64,000 nucleotides of DNA from Microbacterium sp. Clip185 (GTDB lineage Bacteria; Actinomycetota; Actinomycetes; Actinomycetales; Microbacteriaceae): the NCBI RefSeq assembly GCF_028743715.1, contig NZ_CP117996.1, forward strand, positions 1,984,001-2,048,000. The letters are read 5' to 3'. The notes under the pieces are model-generated. The model ran no database searches and was not told the DNA's origin. It saw only the letters and a list, made by a program, of their open reading frames with translations. The translations under genes were made by a program, and so were the position numbers. This document shows positions 25,577 to 34,410 of the stretch, piece by piece (position 1 is the stretch's first letter; every line of letters starts with the position of its first letter).

Positions 25577-26986
25577 ATGTCGGAATCCACGGACACCTCA
25601 CCCGCGACCTCTGAAGAGCCGGTCGTCTCGAACCGCAAGCAGCCCTTCCCGCAGGGCTTCCTGTCGACGATCTCGACCGGATGGGCCGAGCGCGCGGAAA
25701 CGATCGCTCCGCCGCGCATCGAAGCGGCCTACGCCGCCGCACGCCGCGTCGCGCTCTCTGCGCTGTTCCCGGGCTCACGCCTCGTGATCCCGGCCGGCGA
25801 GCTGAAGCAACGCAGCAACGACACCGACTATCCGTTCCGTGCGCACTCCGCCTTCGCCCACCTGACCGGATGGGGCGCGGACAGCGAGCCCGGCTCGGTT
25901 CTCGTCTTCGAGCCCCGAGCCGACGAGGGCCACGACGTCATGCTCTACTTCCGCGAGCGGGCCGACCGCACCACGAGCGAGTTCTACGCCGACGCCAGTG
26001 TCGGTGAGTTCTGGATCGGGCCGCGCCCGTCGCTGGCGCAGGTCGCGGCAGACCTCGCGATCGCGACAGCCCATCTCGACGCGTTCACTCCGAGCGAGGC
26101 GGACCGTGTCGTCGACGAGGATGCGGAGCTCAGCCGCATCGTCTCGGAGCTGCGCCTCATCAAGGACGAGCACGAGATCGCCCAGCTGCAGCTCGCAGTG
26201 GACGTCACCGGCGCAGGCTTCGACGACATCGTGCGAGAGCTCCCCCGCATCGTCGCGCATCCCCGCGGCGAACGCGTGGTGGAGGGCGTCTTCCATCAGC
26301 GGGCCCGCAGCGACGGCAACTGGGAGGGCTACGACACGATCGCCGCTTCCGGTGCCCATGCCTGCTATCTGCACTGGACCCGCAACGACGGCCGCGTCCT
26401 GCCGGGCGATCTCATCCTGATCGACGCGGGTGTCGAGGTCGACAGTCTGTACACCGCCGACATCACCCGCACGCTTCCGGTCAACGGACGCTTCACCGAG
26501 GTGCAGCGCCGCGTGTACGAGACCGTCCGAGAGGCGGCCGATGTCGCGTTCGCCGCCGCTCGCCCCGGCGTGAAGTTCCGCGAGATCCATGAGGCCGCCA
26601 TGTCGGTCATCGCGGCCCGCGTCGCGGAATGGGGCCTCATCCCCGTCACAGCCGAGGAGGCGTTGGACGCCGACCGCGGCGGGCAGCACCGGCGGTACAT
26701 GGTGCACGGCACGAGCCATCACCTCGGCCTCGACGTGCACGACTGCGCGCAGGCTCGGCGCGACATGTACTACGAGGGCGAGCTTGCGCCGGGAATGGTC
26801 TTCACGATCGAGCCCGGCCTCTACTTCCAGGCCGACGACCTCACCGTCCCCGAGGAGCTGCGCGGCATCGGTGTGCGCATCGAGGACGACATCCTCATGA
26901 CGGCCGAGGGCCCCGTGAACCTGTCCGCAGGCATCCCCCGCACCGCCGACGAGATCGAGGCGTGGATCGCCCGCCTGTCGAGTTGA
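25577..26986 (+). CDS. pepP: Xaa-Pro aminopeptidase (aminopeptidase P)
   Basis: 469 residues. An N-terminal creatinase-type domain (about 45-190) is followed by the pita-bread M24 domain with all five metal ligands in order: Asp in LILIDAGVEVD, Asp in YTADITRTLP, His in THSxH-like GTSHHLGLDVHD, Glu in FTIEPGLYF and Glu in GVRIEDDIL. It removes N-terminal residues that precede proline. It is cytosolic, with no signal peptide. The ATG at 25577 has GAGACT six bases upstream, a one-base departure from the leaderless pattern. It converges with the stress-type membrane protein gene. Confidence 0.93.
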   Translation: MSESTDTSPATSEEPVVSNRKQPFPQGFLSTISTGWAERAETIAPPRIEAAYAAARRVALSALFPGSRLVIPAGELKQRSNDTDYPFRAHSAFAHLTGWGADSEPGSVLVFEPRADEGHDVMLYFRERADRTTSEFYADASVGEFWIGPRPSLAQVAADLAIATAHLDAFTPSEADRVVDEDAELSRIVSELRLIKDEHEIAQLQLAVDVTGAGFDDIVRELPRIVAHPRGERVVEGVFHQRARSDGNWEGYDTIAASGAHACYLHWTRNDGRVLPGDLILIDAGVEVDSLYTADITRTLPVNGRFTEVQRRVYETVREAADVAFAAARPGVKFREIHEAAMSVIAARVAEWGLIPVTAEEALDADRGGQHRRYMVHGTSHHLGLDVHDCAQARRDMYYEGELAPGMVFTIEPGLYFQADDLTVPEELRGIGVRIEDDILMTAEGPVNLSAGIPRTADEIEAWIARLSS

Positions 26987-27016
26987 CGCGGGCCGGTCGG
27001 GCAGGAGGCGGCGTGC

Positions 27017-27643
27017 TCAGGCGCGCTCGTCGTCCTGGCCCGCCTGCGGCTCCCCCGTCGCGGGCCGCTCGACGGGCGACGCCTGGGGCGGCTGCGAACC
27101 CGGCGTGATCCGCTCGCCGTAGCGCGGCGGCGTGTCGAGGCGCTGGGGCGTCGAGGACGGGCGCGTCGCGGTCGGCGCGGTGCCCAGTGCGGTGCGGGCC
27201 TTATGGACGCTCGTGGGCGCGACCTTGACCTCGTAGTGGTCCGCGACGACCTGCATGACGGACGCATAGTCGCGCCGGCGACGCACGATCGAGAACATCA
27301 GGATGTTCAGCAGCATCCCGATCGCGATGCCGACCAGCAGCACGCCCACGAACGCCTGGATCTGTACCGTCGGCGAGCCGAGCACGAAGATGAATGAGAA
27401 GAGGACGCCGAGCATAAGGCCGTTGATCGCCCCCGATCTGGCGGCGGTGGCGTAGCCCAGCCGGCCGGTGATGCGCTCGATGGAGCGCAGACCCGCACCT
27501 ACGATCGCGATCTCCTTCGCGGGGACCTCGGCAGCGATGAGAGCGGAGACGGCCTTCTGCGCCCCCTCGTACTGCGTGAACGAGGCGACGGTCTCGCCCG
27601 TTTCGGCGGAGCCTTGCGAGAACGGTGCACCCTGGTTGCTCAT
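27017..27643 (-). CDS. General-stress-type membrane protein
   Basis: 208 residues. An N-terminal ACT-like segment beginning TVASFTQYEGAQKAVSAL resembles the general stress protein 17M/YflT domain; a Gly-rich middle has two membrane spans (about 75-95 and 100-120). The C-terminal ~60 residues are a low-complexity Pro/Thr/Arg tail, probably disordered. The family is linked to stress only by name. ATG 27643 is preferred over GTG 27646 because GAAGAT lies six bases before it. It diverges from the MgtE_N/CBS gene. Mycobacteria have a similar neighbour pair as I recall (Rv1234 near Rv1232c). Confidence 0.78.
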   Translation of the reverse strand: MSNQGAPFSQGSAETGETVASFTQYEGAQKAVSALIAAEVPAKEIAIVGAGLRSIERITGRLGYATAARSGAINGLMLGVLFSFIFVLGSPTVQIQAFVGVLLVGIAIGMLLNILMFSIVRRRRDYASVMQVVADHYEVKVAPTSVHKARTALGTAPTATRPSSTPQRLDTPPRYGERITPGSQPPQASPVERPATGEPQAGQDDERA

Positions 27644-27649
27644 CACCCC

Positions 27650-27655
27650 ATCTTC
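27650..27655 (-). promoter_or_regulatory. -10-like element for the stress-type membrane protein
   Basis: GAAGAT on the minus strand, six bases before ATG 27643; the first T of the consensus is a G. Confidence 0.4.
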
Positions 27656-27701
27656 CCACGCCGTGCCGCAGCGCTCCCGGCGTGCTCATCGAGCCCGGGG
27701 C

Positions 27702-27707
27702 TAGGCT
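27702..27707 (+). promoter_or_regulatory. -10 element, leaderless start of the MgtE_N/CBS gene
   Basis: TAGGCT, six bases before GTG 27714; no Shine-Dalgarno. Confidence 0.6.
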
Positions 27708-27713
27708 GGTCGG

Positions 27714-28964
27714 GTGAGCACACAGCGGGTTTTCGTCGCGCGTCTGGCCGGATGCGCGGTCTTCGATCCCGCCGGCGACCGCCTCGGACGCGTGCGCGAC
27801 GTCGTCGTGATCTACCGCCCCGACGACGCTCCCCGCGTCATCGGCCTGGTCATCGAGATCCCCGGTCGACGCCACGTGTTCGTCTCGATCGGACGGGTCA
27901 CCTCGATCGACACCGGTCAGGTCATCACGACCGGCCTCATCAACGTGCGTCGCTTCCAGCAGCGCGGTGGCGAGGTGCGTGTTCTGGCGGAGCTCGTCGG
28001 GCGCAAGGTATCGCTGCGTGACGGCTCCGGTCAGGCCGTCATCGAGGATGTCGCCATCGAGCGAAACCGCCTCGGCGAATGGGACGTGTCCCAGCTCTTC
28101 CTGCGCAAACCCAAGACGAGCCCCTCACCGTTCGCGAAGGGCGCCACCACCTTCGCCTCGTGGCACGACGTCAACGACGGCCAGACCCGGGGCGAAGCGC
28201 AGTCCGCCGAGCGGCTGGTGGCCAGCTATGCGGAACTCAAGGCCGCCGACCTTGCCAACACCCTGCTGGATCTCCCCGAAGACCGCCTCCTCGAGGTCGC
28301 GGAAGAGCTTCCCGACGACCGCCTCGCCGACGCCCTCGAAGAGATGCCGGAAGAGGAGCAGGTGCACATCCTCGAGGCCCTCGGCGACGAGCGCGCGGCC
28401 GACATCCTCGACGCGATGGAGCCGGACGACGCCGCGGACGTTCTCGCCCAGCTGCCGGCCGAGCAGCGCGAGGAGCTGCTCGAGCTCATGGAACCCGATG
28501 AGGCGGAGGACGTGCGCGCCCTTCTGCAGTACGGCCCCGATACGGCGGGCGGGCTGATGACGCCCGAGCCCATCGTGCTGTCGGCCGACAACACGATCGC
28601 CGAAGCGCTCGCGCTCATCCGCCGCCACGAGACGCATCCGGCCCTCGCCGCCGCCGTGTTCGTGACACTGCCTCCCTACGAGACGCCCACCGGTCGTCTG
28701 CTCGGCACCGTGCACTTCCAGCGGATGCTGCGCTATCCCCCGCACGAGCGACTCGGCGCGCTGCTGGATGACTCGCTCGAGCCCGTGCCCGCCACCGCCT
28801 CTGCTGCCGTCGTCGCGCGTCTTCTGGCGACCTACAACCTCGTCTCGGTTCCGGTCGTCGACTCCGCACAGCGCCTCGTCGGCGCCGTCAGCGTCGACGA
28901 TGTGCTCGACTATCTGCTTCCGGAGGACTGGCGCACCGGTGACTCGGAAGGGCGGCCGCAATGA
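27714..28964 (+). CDS. PRC-barrel / MgtE-N / CBS protein without transporter domain
   Basis: 416 residues, entirely soluble. Two PRC-barrel-like halves occupy about 1-130, an MgtE N-terminal superhelix with repeated LPEDRLLEVAEELPDD-type units spans about 165-285, and two CBS motifs follow (about 280-400), starting MTPEPIVLSADNTIAEAL. There is no membrane part, so this is not a Mg2+ channel itself; it may sense Mg2+ or adenine nucleotides and act on another protein. GTG 27714 has TAGGCT six bases upstream. It overlaps the DUF1003 gene by four bases, so the two products probably act together in the membrane. Rv1232c is the likely mycobacterial counterpart. Confidence 0.88.
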   Translation: MSTQRVFVARLAGCAVFDPAGDRLGRVRDVVVIYRPDDAPRVIGLVIEIPGRRHVFVSIGRVTSIDTGQVITTGLINVRRFQQRGGEVRVLAELVGRKVSLRDGSGQAVIEDVAIERNRLGEWDVSQLFLRKPKTSPSPFAKGATTFASWHDVNDGQTRGEAQSAERLVASYAELKAADLANTLLDLPEDRLLEVAEELPDDRLADALEEMPEEEQVHILEALGDERAADILDAMEPDDAADVLAQLPAEQREELLELMEPDEAEDVRALLQYGPDTAGGLMTPEPIVLSADNTIAEALALIRRHETHPALAAAVFVTLPPYETPTGRLLGTVHFQRMLRYPPHERLGALLDDSLEPVPATASAAVVARLLATYNLVSVPVVDSAQRLVGAVSVDDVLDYLLPEDWRTGDSEGRPQ

Positions 28965-29563
28965 TGGCCCGGTCGCCTCGAAAGGGCGCGCTGGACGCGC
29001 CCCGCGGGCGGAGCGGGATGCTGTCGCGGTCCCCGCAGCCCTCACGCGACCGGTTCGGTCGCTTCACCGAGGTGATCGCCCGCGGCATGGGAACGCCGTG
29101 GTTCCTGGTGGGCCTGAGTGCGTTCTGCGCCGCCTGGCTCGCGTGGAACACGATGCTGCCGCCGGAGCTGCGCTTCGACTCCTCGGACAACGGCTTCACG
29201 GCGCTCACGCTCGTGCTCTCGCTGCAGGCCTCCTACGCCGCCCCGCTCATCCTGCTCGCACAGAACCGGCAGGACGACCGCGACCGGGTGCAGATCGAGC
29301 AGGACCGTCAGCGCGCGGAGCGCAACCTCGCCGACACCGAGTACCTGGCCCGGGAGATCGTCGCCCTGCGGATGGCGCTGACGGACGTCTCGAGCGAGTC
29401 GGTCACCCGCGAGGTGCTCCGCGACGAACTGCGGGCGCTGCTGGAGGATCTGCAGGCGCACGAGGCGGGCGAGGAGCCGGAGCAGGTCCGGGCCGAGCGC
29501 GAGGAGAAGCGCCGACGGGCCGAGCGCCGCGAGAAGGCGGAGCGCGAAGCCCGTGAGCTCTGA
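28961..29563 (+). CDS. DUF1003 membrane protein
   Basis: 200 residues. A basic N-terminus rich in Arg/Ser leads into two membrane spans, WFLVGLSAFCAAWLAW (about 46-61) and FTALTLVLSLQASYAAPLIL (about 77-96). The second belongs to the DUF1003 signature with NRQDDRDR right after it. A long charged coiled coil of Glu/Arg/Ala repeats completes the protein. The function is unknown. The ATG at 28961 overlaps the previous stop (ATGA). The coupling to a MgtE_N/CBS protein suggests a membrane partner for that regulatory module. Confidence 0.87.
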   Translation: MMARSPRKGALDAPRGRSGMLSRSPQPSRDRFGRFTEVIARGMGTPWFLVGLSAFCAAWLAWNTMLPPELRFDSSDNGFTALTLVLSLQASYAAPLILLAQNRQDDRDRVQIEQDRQRAERNLADTEYLAREIVALRMALTDVSSESVTREVLRDELRALLEDLQAHEAGEEPEQVRAEREEKRRRAERREKAEREAREL

Positions 29564-30704
29564 GTCCCACCGCATCACCCGGGTGCGGGAGGCCGTCGGG
29601 GCCGTCACCGATCCCGAGCTGAGACGCAGCCTCGCCGACCTCGACATGGTGCGCGAGGTCAGCGAGAGCACCGACGGCGGCGTGCGCGTCGCCGTCGCGC
29701 TCACAATCGTCGGCTGCCCCGCATCCGATCGCATCGAGCGCGACGTGCGCCAGGCCGCCGAACGCGTGGTCGGCGATGCCAAGGTCGAGGTCGTCCTGGG
29801 CGTCATGAGCCCCGAGGAGCGCGAGGCGCTGACGACGCGTCTGCGCGGAGGCCGCCGACGCGGCAACCCCTTCACGCCCGAGTCGCTGACACGGGTGATC
29901 GCCGTCACGAGCGGCAAGGGCGGCGTCGGAAAGTCGACGCTGACCGCCAACCTCGCCGTGGCGTTGGCCGACCGCGGCAGGCGCGTGGGTCTCGTGGACG
30001 CGGACGTGCATGGCTTCTCGATCCCCGCACTGCTGGGACTCGTCGACGCCGACGGTGAGAGCGTGCGACCGACCAGGATCGACGATCTCATCGTCCCTCC
30101 GGTCGCCTACGACGTGAAGGTGGTCTCGATCGGCATGTTCCTGCCCGAAGGCGCCGCTCGCAGCGCCGTCGCGTGGCGCGGACCCATGCTCCACCGCACG
30201 ATGCAGCAGTTCCTCACCGAGGTGTACTTCGGCGACCTCGACGTACTGCTCATCGACATGCCGCCCGGCACCGGCGACATCGCCATCTCGATCGGGCAGC
30301 TCCTGCCGCACGCCGACGTGCTCGTGGTCACCACCCCGCAGGCTGCGGCTTCGGAGGTGGCGGCACGCAGCGGGCTGGTCGCCAGGCAGACGGGCCAGAG
30401 CGTCCTGGGGGTCGTCGAGAACATGACCGCCATGACGCTGCCCGACGGCACGAGCTTCGATCTGTTCGGGTCCGGGGGCGGTGATCGCATCGCGCGGGAG
30501 CTGAGCACGGACGCCGAGACGGTGGACGTGATCGCGCGTGTTCCGCTCAGCCGCGCGCTGCGCAGCGGAGGGGATGCGGGCGAGCCGGTCGTTCGCCGCG
30601 CCCCGGATGATCCCGCCTCGCTCGCTATCCAGCAGATCGCCGAGCGCATCCTGCTCACCGGCAGGTCGCTCTCCGGCAGAGCGCTGCCCGTCACCCCGCG
30701 CTGA
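29553..30704 (+). CDS. mrp: Mrp/NBP35 family iron-sulfur carrier ATPase
   Basis: 383 residues. An N-terminal MIP18/DUF59 domain (about 1-95) with VGCPASDRIERDV is followed by a deviant Walker A P-loop SGKGGVGKSTL (about 118-128), the VDADVHGFS switch and DMPPGTGD. It should deliver Fe-S clusters in the cytosol. The only cysteine is in the MIP18 domain; the CxxC that normally bridges the cluster in the C-terminal part is absent, where the sequence reads ENMTAMTLPDGTSFDLFG. The GTG at 29553 overlaps DUF1003 by 11 bases. It converges with the TatB-like gene after 12 bases. Confidence 0.9.
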   Translation: MSSESHRITRVREAVGAVTDPELRRSLADLDMVREVSESTDGGVRVAVALTIVGCPASDRIERDVRQAAERVVGDAKVEVVLGVMSPEEREALTTRLRGGRRRGNPFTPESLTRVIAVTSGKGGVGKSTLTANLAVALADRGRRVGLVDADVHGFSIPALLGLVDADGESVRPTRIDDLIVPPVAYDVKVVSIGMFLPEGAARSAVAWRGPMLHRTMQQFLTEVYFGDLDVLLIDMPPGTGDIAISIGQLLPHADVLVVTTPQAAASEVAARSGLVARQTGQSVLGVVENMTAMTLPDGTSFDLFGSGGGDRIARELSTDAETVDVIARVPLSRALRSGGDAGEPVVRRAPDDPASLAIQQIAERILLTGRSLSGRALPVTPR

Positions 30705-30716
30705 ACCGCTGGGGCG

Positions 30717-31097
30717 TCAGGTCGCCTCGTCGTCGAACGGGGGCTGCTCCCCCGACTCCAGGTCGAAGCTCTCCGCGGCACGGGTCGTCGACATCGTCGC
30801 CGCAGCGGCTGCACCGGCCGCGCGCACGGTCGCTGTGGGCGGGTCGTCCAGCAGCGCCTCGCGGATGATGCGCCGCGGGTCGTACTGGCGCGGATCGAGC
30901 TTGCGCCAATCCACCTCATCGAACTCGGGGCCCATCTCATCCTTCACGCGGCTGCGCGCACCGCGCAGGAACTCGCGTGAGCGGTTCGTGAACCGCGCCA
31001 GGGCCTCGGCATACCGGGGCAGTCGTTCGGGTCCGATGAGAAAGGCGGCGATCACGGCGATCACCAGCAGCTTCTCGATCGTGAGCCCGAACACCAT
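30717..31097 (-). CDS. tatB: TatB-like Sec-independent translocase component
   Basis: 126 residues. One N-terminal membrane segment (about 5-22) ends in the LIGPERLPRYAEALARF hinge and amphipathic helix that define TatA/TatB proteins, followed by a charged helix and an Ala/Thr-rich acidic tail. The long, charged C-terminal part and Glu in the hinge fit TatB better than TatA. It would act with TatC (not in the window) in export of folded proteins. ATG 31097 has TAATCT six bases upstream. It diverges from the O-methyltransferase gene; the tatB-methyltransferase neighbourhood resembles Rv1224-Rv1220c. Confidence 0.82.
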   Translation of the reverse strand: MVFGLTIEKLLVIAVIAAFLIGPERLPRYAEALARFTNRSREFLRGARSRVKDEMGPEFDEVDWRKLDPRQYDPRRIIREALLDDPPTATVRAAGAAAAATMSTTRAAESFDLESGEQPPFDDEAT

Positions 31098-31103
31098 GCC
31101 TTC

Positions 31104-31109
31104 AGATTA
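31104..31109 (-). promoter_or_regulatory. -10 element, leaderless start of the tatB-like gene
   Basis: TAATCT on the minus strand, six bases before ATG 31097. Confidence 0.6.
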
Positions 31110-31145
31110 CCGCCGCGCCTGACCGCCGCCGCCCATCGGCGACCG

Positions 31146-31151
31146 TAGGCT
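31146..31151 (+). promoter_or_regulatory. -10 element of the O-methyltransferase gene
   Basis: TAGGCT lies 17 bases before ATG 31169, so the mRNA has a short leader that includes the strong site GAGGAGG (31156-31162). This contrasts with the leaderless neighbours. Confidence 0.5.
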
Positions 31152-31168
31152 TGCCGAGGAGGAACACC

Positions 31169-31807
31169 ATGGCCGGACACGACGCGAGCGATCGCTTCGC
31201 ACGCGAGGCGACCGTCGAACCCGACGCGATCGCCCGCGCACGCACACACGCCCTCGAGCTCGGGGCCGACCCGGTGAGCGCGCCCATCGGGGCGCAGCTC
31301 GCGCTGCTCGCGCAGGTCTCGCGTGCCCTGAACATCGTCGAGATCGGGACCGGGGCCGGTGTGTCGGGGCTGTGGCTCATGCACGGCGCACCGCGAGCCA
31401 TCCTCACGACCATCGACAAGGAGCCCGAGCACCTGCAGGCCGCCCGTCGCGCATTCTCCGACGCACGCATCGCACCCGCGCGCGCCAGGTTCATCACCGG
31501 TCGCGCCTCCGATGTCCTGCCGCGCATGAACGAAGCCTCGTACGACATCGTGCTCGTCGACGCAGATGCGGATGGCGTGATCGAGTACGTGGAGCACGGT
31601 CTGCGCCTGGTGCGTCCCGGCGGACTCGTGCTCGTGCCCCGCATCCTCGCCGGCGGCGCCGTCGCCGACCCGGTGCGACGCGACCCCGTGACGACCGCCT
31701 ACCGTTCGCTCATCCAGGAGACGCAGTCCTCCCCTGCGGTCATCGGTGCGCTGTCGATCGTCGGCGAAGGTCTCCTGCAGCTCACGACCATCGACGAGAG
31801 CCGCTGA
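31169..31807 (+). CDS. SAM-dependent O-methyltransferase
   Basis: 212 residues. Motif I is IVEIGTGAGVSGLWLMHG (about 56-73), followed by the acidic strand end LTTIDKEPEHLQAARRAF and the metal-associated YDIVLVDADADGVIEYV (about 126-142), the layout of the catechol/caffeoyl-CoA O-methyltransferase family. The substrate is not deducible. I use ATG 31169 because GAGGAGG lies at proper distance; an in-frame TTG further upstream (31151) overlaps the -10. It is the probable equivalent of Rv1220c. A clear hairpin follows the stop. Confidence 0.85.
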   Translation: MAGHDASDRFAREATVEPDAIARARTHALELGADPVSAPIGAQLALLAQVSRALNIVEIGTGAGVSGLWLMHGAPRAILTTIDKEPEHLQAARRAFSDARIAPARARFITGRASDVLPRMNEASYDIVLVDADADGVIEYVEHGLRLVRPGGLVLVPRILAGGAVADPVRRDPVTTAYRSLIQETQSSPAVIGALSIVGEGLLQLTTIDESR

Positions 31808-31812
31808 CACGC

Positions 31813-31846
31813 CACTGCGGCCGATCCCGAAGGACCGGCCGCAGTG
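31813..31846. terminator. Bidirectional hairpin terminator
   Basis: An 11-base perfect stem pairs 31813-31823 (CACTGCGGCCG) with 31836-31846 around a 12-base loop, in the gap between the convergent methyltransferase and DUF3117 genes. There is no U-tract. Confidence 0.6.
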
Positions 31847-31864
31847 AAGTAGGAAGTGAACAGC

Positions 31865-32035
31865 TCAGGCGCCGACGACCCCCGCGAGCACGTCGTGCAA
31901 TTCCTTGGCCTCGGCGTCGTTGACCGACACCACAAGACGCCCGCCGCCCTCGAGCGGAACACGAACGATGATCAGGCGCCCCTCCTTCACAGCCTCCATC
32001 GGCCCGTCTCCGGTTCTCGGCTTCATGGCTGCCAT
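31865..32035 (-). CDS. DUF3117 small conserved protein
   Basis: 56 residues, found by reading the gap between the methyltransferase and mannosyltransferase genes. It begins MAAMKPRTGDGPMEAVKEGR, continues with RLIIVRVPLEGGGRLVVSV and ends DVLAGVVGA, which matches the actinobacteria-specific DUF3117 family (Rv1211-like). The start ATG 32035 is preceded by GAAGAGGAG at normal spacing, and a TAAACT -10 lies about 40 bases upstream. The product is a small beta-rich protein of unknown function. The gene should be highly expressed, judging by its leader and ribosome binding site. Confidence 0.85.
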   Translation of the reverse strand: MAAMKPRTGDGPMEAVKEGRLIIVRVPLEGGGRLVVSVNDAEAKELHDVLAGVVGA

Positions 32036-32103
32036 CGTGGCTCCTCTTCGTCAATGGTGAGTTCCCAGTTTATCGTGCGTGAGAGCGCGCCCGACGCTTG
32101 TCC

Positions 32104-33309
32104 TCAGGGGATCTGCCAGAGCGTGTTCCCCAGCGCGTACATGTTGTAGATCCACCACCACTGTCCGGCCAGTCCCGCGATCAGCACGCCGATGCGCCAG
32201 GCCGGATGCCGCCCGACGGCGACGGCGCCCCAGAGCGGTGACAGCGGAACGAGCAGCCGGAAGGTGCTCGACTGCGGGAAGAACACGGCGAGCAGATACA
32301 GCAGGTAGCTCGCCGACCAGAGACGGATCTCCATCCCGAGCCGTCGCACGCCGGGGGCGAGCAACAGGATGGCGGCCACAACCGCCACCAGCACCGCCAG
32401 CGCCGCGAACCCCAGCCAGAGCGGCCAGCCCCAGAGACGGGCCCAGAAGGCGGTGCCTGCCAGGAAGCCGTCGAAGGGGAAGAAGTGCGCGGCGGCATCC
32501 GGGATCCAGTTGCGTCGCCACGCGAGCTCGGTTGTGAGATAGGCCGCCGGGTCCCCCGTCGCAACGGCCGCGATCACCTGCCAGGAGAAGCCGACGATCG
32601 TAGCCAGGGCCGCGAGGGCGACAAGGTGCACGATCTCCCGCGCGGGGAGCGGATCCACGCGCCTGCGCGACCACCTCCAGATGCCCACCAGACCGAGTGT
32701 CAGCGCGAAGGCGAGGATGCCGGGCCTCGTGAACCCCATGAGCGGGATGAGGAGATACAGCCACCCGTAGCGCCGTCGGAGCAGGGCGTCGAGTGCCAGC
32801 ACGAGCCAGAGCAGGAACAGCGACTCCGCGTACGCGATCTGGAACACGGCGGCGAGCGGACCCGCCACGAAGAAGACGACAGCCCACGTCGACGCCGACC
32901 GATCGAGACGCTGACGCATGAGGCGGTAGAAGGCGAGGGCTGCGAAGTAGCCGGCGATGAGCGCGACGAGAGGACCGGCGACCGGCCATCCGCCGACGAG
33001 GATCCCGACGCCCTGGGACATCCACGGATACAGCGGCAGGAAGGCCCAGGCGTTCTCGGCGACCTGTCCGGCTTCCGTCAGCGGTAGAGGCGAGGGGTAC
33101 CCGTTGGCGGCGACGACCCAGTACCACTGCGCGTCCCAGCCCATGAGCAGCTTGCCGACTCCGGGGGCCACCCCGAACCGGGAGACCGAGGTCGACAGCG
33201 AAGAGGCGAGCACGAAGAAACCGAGCGTCACCAGGCGAGCGGCGACGTAGACGAGTCCGATCCGGACGGCGACCGGCCAGCGGCCGATGCGCGTCAGCTG
33301 CTCAGCCAC
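32104..33309 (-). CDS. PIG-V-like membrane mannosyltransferase
   Basis: 401 residues with about ten membrane spans. The first outside loop contains [15 protein letters not shown] and, a little further on, AFLPLYPW, the acidic loop and F-x-P-x-YP motif of the PIG-V/GT-C glycosyltransferase family. It likely transfers mannose from a polyprenyl phosphate to a cell-envelope acceptor that cannot be named. GTG 33309 overlaps the dapE 3' end by 16 bases and is the only good start that keeps the first span; the in-frame sequence further up is dapE antiframe. It is the last gene of the dapE transcription unit. Confidence 0.78.
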   Translation of the reverse strand: MAEQLTRIGRWPVAVRIGLVYVAARLVTLGFFVLASSLSTSVSRFGVAPGVGKLLMGWDAQWYWVVAANGYPSPLPLTEAGQVAENAWAFLPLYPWMSQGVGILVGGWPVAGPLVALIAGYFAALAFYRLMRQRLDRSASTWAVVFFVAGPLAAVFQIAYAESLFLLWLVLALDALLRRRYGWLYLLIPLMGFTRPGILAFALTLGLVGIWRWSRRRVDPLPAREIVHLVALAALATIVGFSWQVIAAVATGDPAAYLTTELAWRRNWIPDAAAHFFPFDGFLAGTAFWARLWGWPLWLGFAALAVLVAVVAAILLLAPGVRRLGMEIRLWSASYLLYLLAVFFPQSSTFRLLVPLSPLWGAVAVGRHPAWRIGVLIAGLAGQWWWIYNMYALGNTLWQIP

Positions 33310-34367
33310 GTGCGCAGTCCGCGCTCGACGTCCTCGATCTGCGCGATCGGAACGCGCTCCTGGTCGTGGTGCGCCAGGCTCGGGTCGCCGGGGCCGTAGT
33401 TCACCGCGGGGACTCCCAGCGCCGAGAAACGTGCGACGTCCGTCCAGCCGTACTTCGGATGCGGCTCGGCGCCGACCGCGCGCACGAACTCCTGCGCGAG
33501 CGGTGCGTCCAGGCCCGGTCGGGCGCCGGCCGACGAGTCCGTGAGCTCGACCTCGAAGCCCGCCAGCACTTCGCGCACGTGTGCCTCGGCCTCGGCCACC
33601 GATCTGCTCGGTGCGAAGCGGTAGTTGATCTCGACCTCGCACAGATCGGGGATGACGTTTCCTGCCACGCCGCCGGTGACGCGCACCGCATTGAGCCCCT
33701 CGCGATAGGCGAGCCCCTCGACGTCGATCGTCTGCGGCTCGTACGCCGCGAGACGCGTGAGGATGGGAGCCGCCGCGTGGATGGCGTTCTCCCCCACCCA
33801 CGCTCGGGCACTGTGCGCCCGGACCCCGTGCGTGCGCGCCACGACCCGCAGCGTGCCGTTGCAGCCGCCCTCGACCTGGCCGTTGGAGGGTTCGCCGAGA
33901 ATCGCGAAGTCCGCCTCGAAGAGGTCGGGGCGAAGACGCGCCACGCGGCCGAGTCCGTTGAGGGAGGCTTCCACCTCTTCGTGGTCGTACCACATCCAGG
34001 TGATGTCGACGCGAGGGTCGGTGAGCTCTGCGGCAAGCTTCAGCTGTACGGCGACGCCCGCCTTCATGTCGACCGTGCCGCGCCCCCAGAGGGTCGGCTC
34101 CCCCGCGTCATCGATCAGGCGGGTGGGGAGGTTGTCATTGATGGGGACCGTGTCGATGTGGCCGGCGATCACGACGCGCTGCGGCCTGCCGAGGCGGGTG
34201 CGGGCGACGATCGCGTCGCCGTCGCGGAAGACCTCGAGGTGCGAAAAGGGCGCGAGGGCGGCGGCGATGGCGTCGGCCAGCGTCGCCTCATCGCCCGAGA
34301 CGCTCGGGATGTCGCAGATCGCCTGCGTGAGCTCGACGGCGGACGCGGACAGATCCAGCACGGGCAT
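33294..34367 (-). CDS. dapE: Succinyl-diaminopimelate desuccinylase
   Basis: 357 residues of the M20 metallopeptidase family. Metal ligands appear in order: AGHIDTVP (His, about 68-75), [10 protein letters not shown] (Asp, about 94-103), YDHEEVEA (Glu-Glu, about 128-135), [17 protein letters not shown] and, near the C-terminus, [17 protein letters not shown] (His). It hydrolyses N-succinyl-LL-diaminopimelate in lysine and cell-wall synthesis. The ATG at 34367 has TAGACT six bases upstream, a leaderless start. It is divergent from dapD and only 43 bases away. Confidence 0.95.
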   Translation of the reverse strand: MPVLDLSASAVELTQAICDIPSVSGDEATLADAIAAALAPFSHLEVFRDGDAIVARTRLGRPQRVVIAGHIDTVPINDNLPTRLIDDAGEPTLWGRGTVDMKAGVAVQLKLAAELTDPRVDITWMWYDHEEVEASLNGLGRVARLRPDLFEADFAILGEPSNGQVEGGCNGTLRVVARTHGVRAHSARAWVGENAIHAAAPILTRLAAYEPQTIDVEGLAYREGLNAVRVTGGVAGNVIPDLCEVEINYRFAPSRSVAEAEAHVREVLAGFEVELTDSSAGARPGLDAPLAQEFVRAVGAEPHPKYGWTDVARFSALGVPAVNYGPGDPSLAHHDQERVPIAQIEDVERGLRTWLSS

Positions 34368-34373
34368 GGGGCC

Positions 34374-34404
34374 AGTCTAACGAGACGCCCCGGGCCGATA
34401 ACCT
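34374..34404. promoter_or_regulatory. Back-to-back leaderless promoters of dapE and dapD
   Basis: On the minus strand TAGACT (34374-34379) is six bases from the dapE ATG 34367; on the plus strand TAACCT (34399-34404) is six bases from the dapD ATG 34411. The two -10 elements are separated by 19 bases, so each -35 region must overlap the other promoter. Confidence 0.65.
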
Positions 34405-34410
34405 GAGGGA

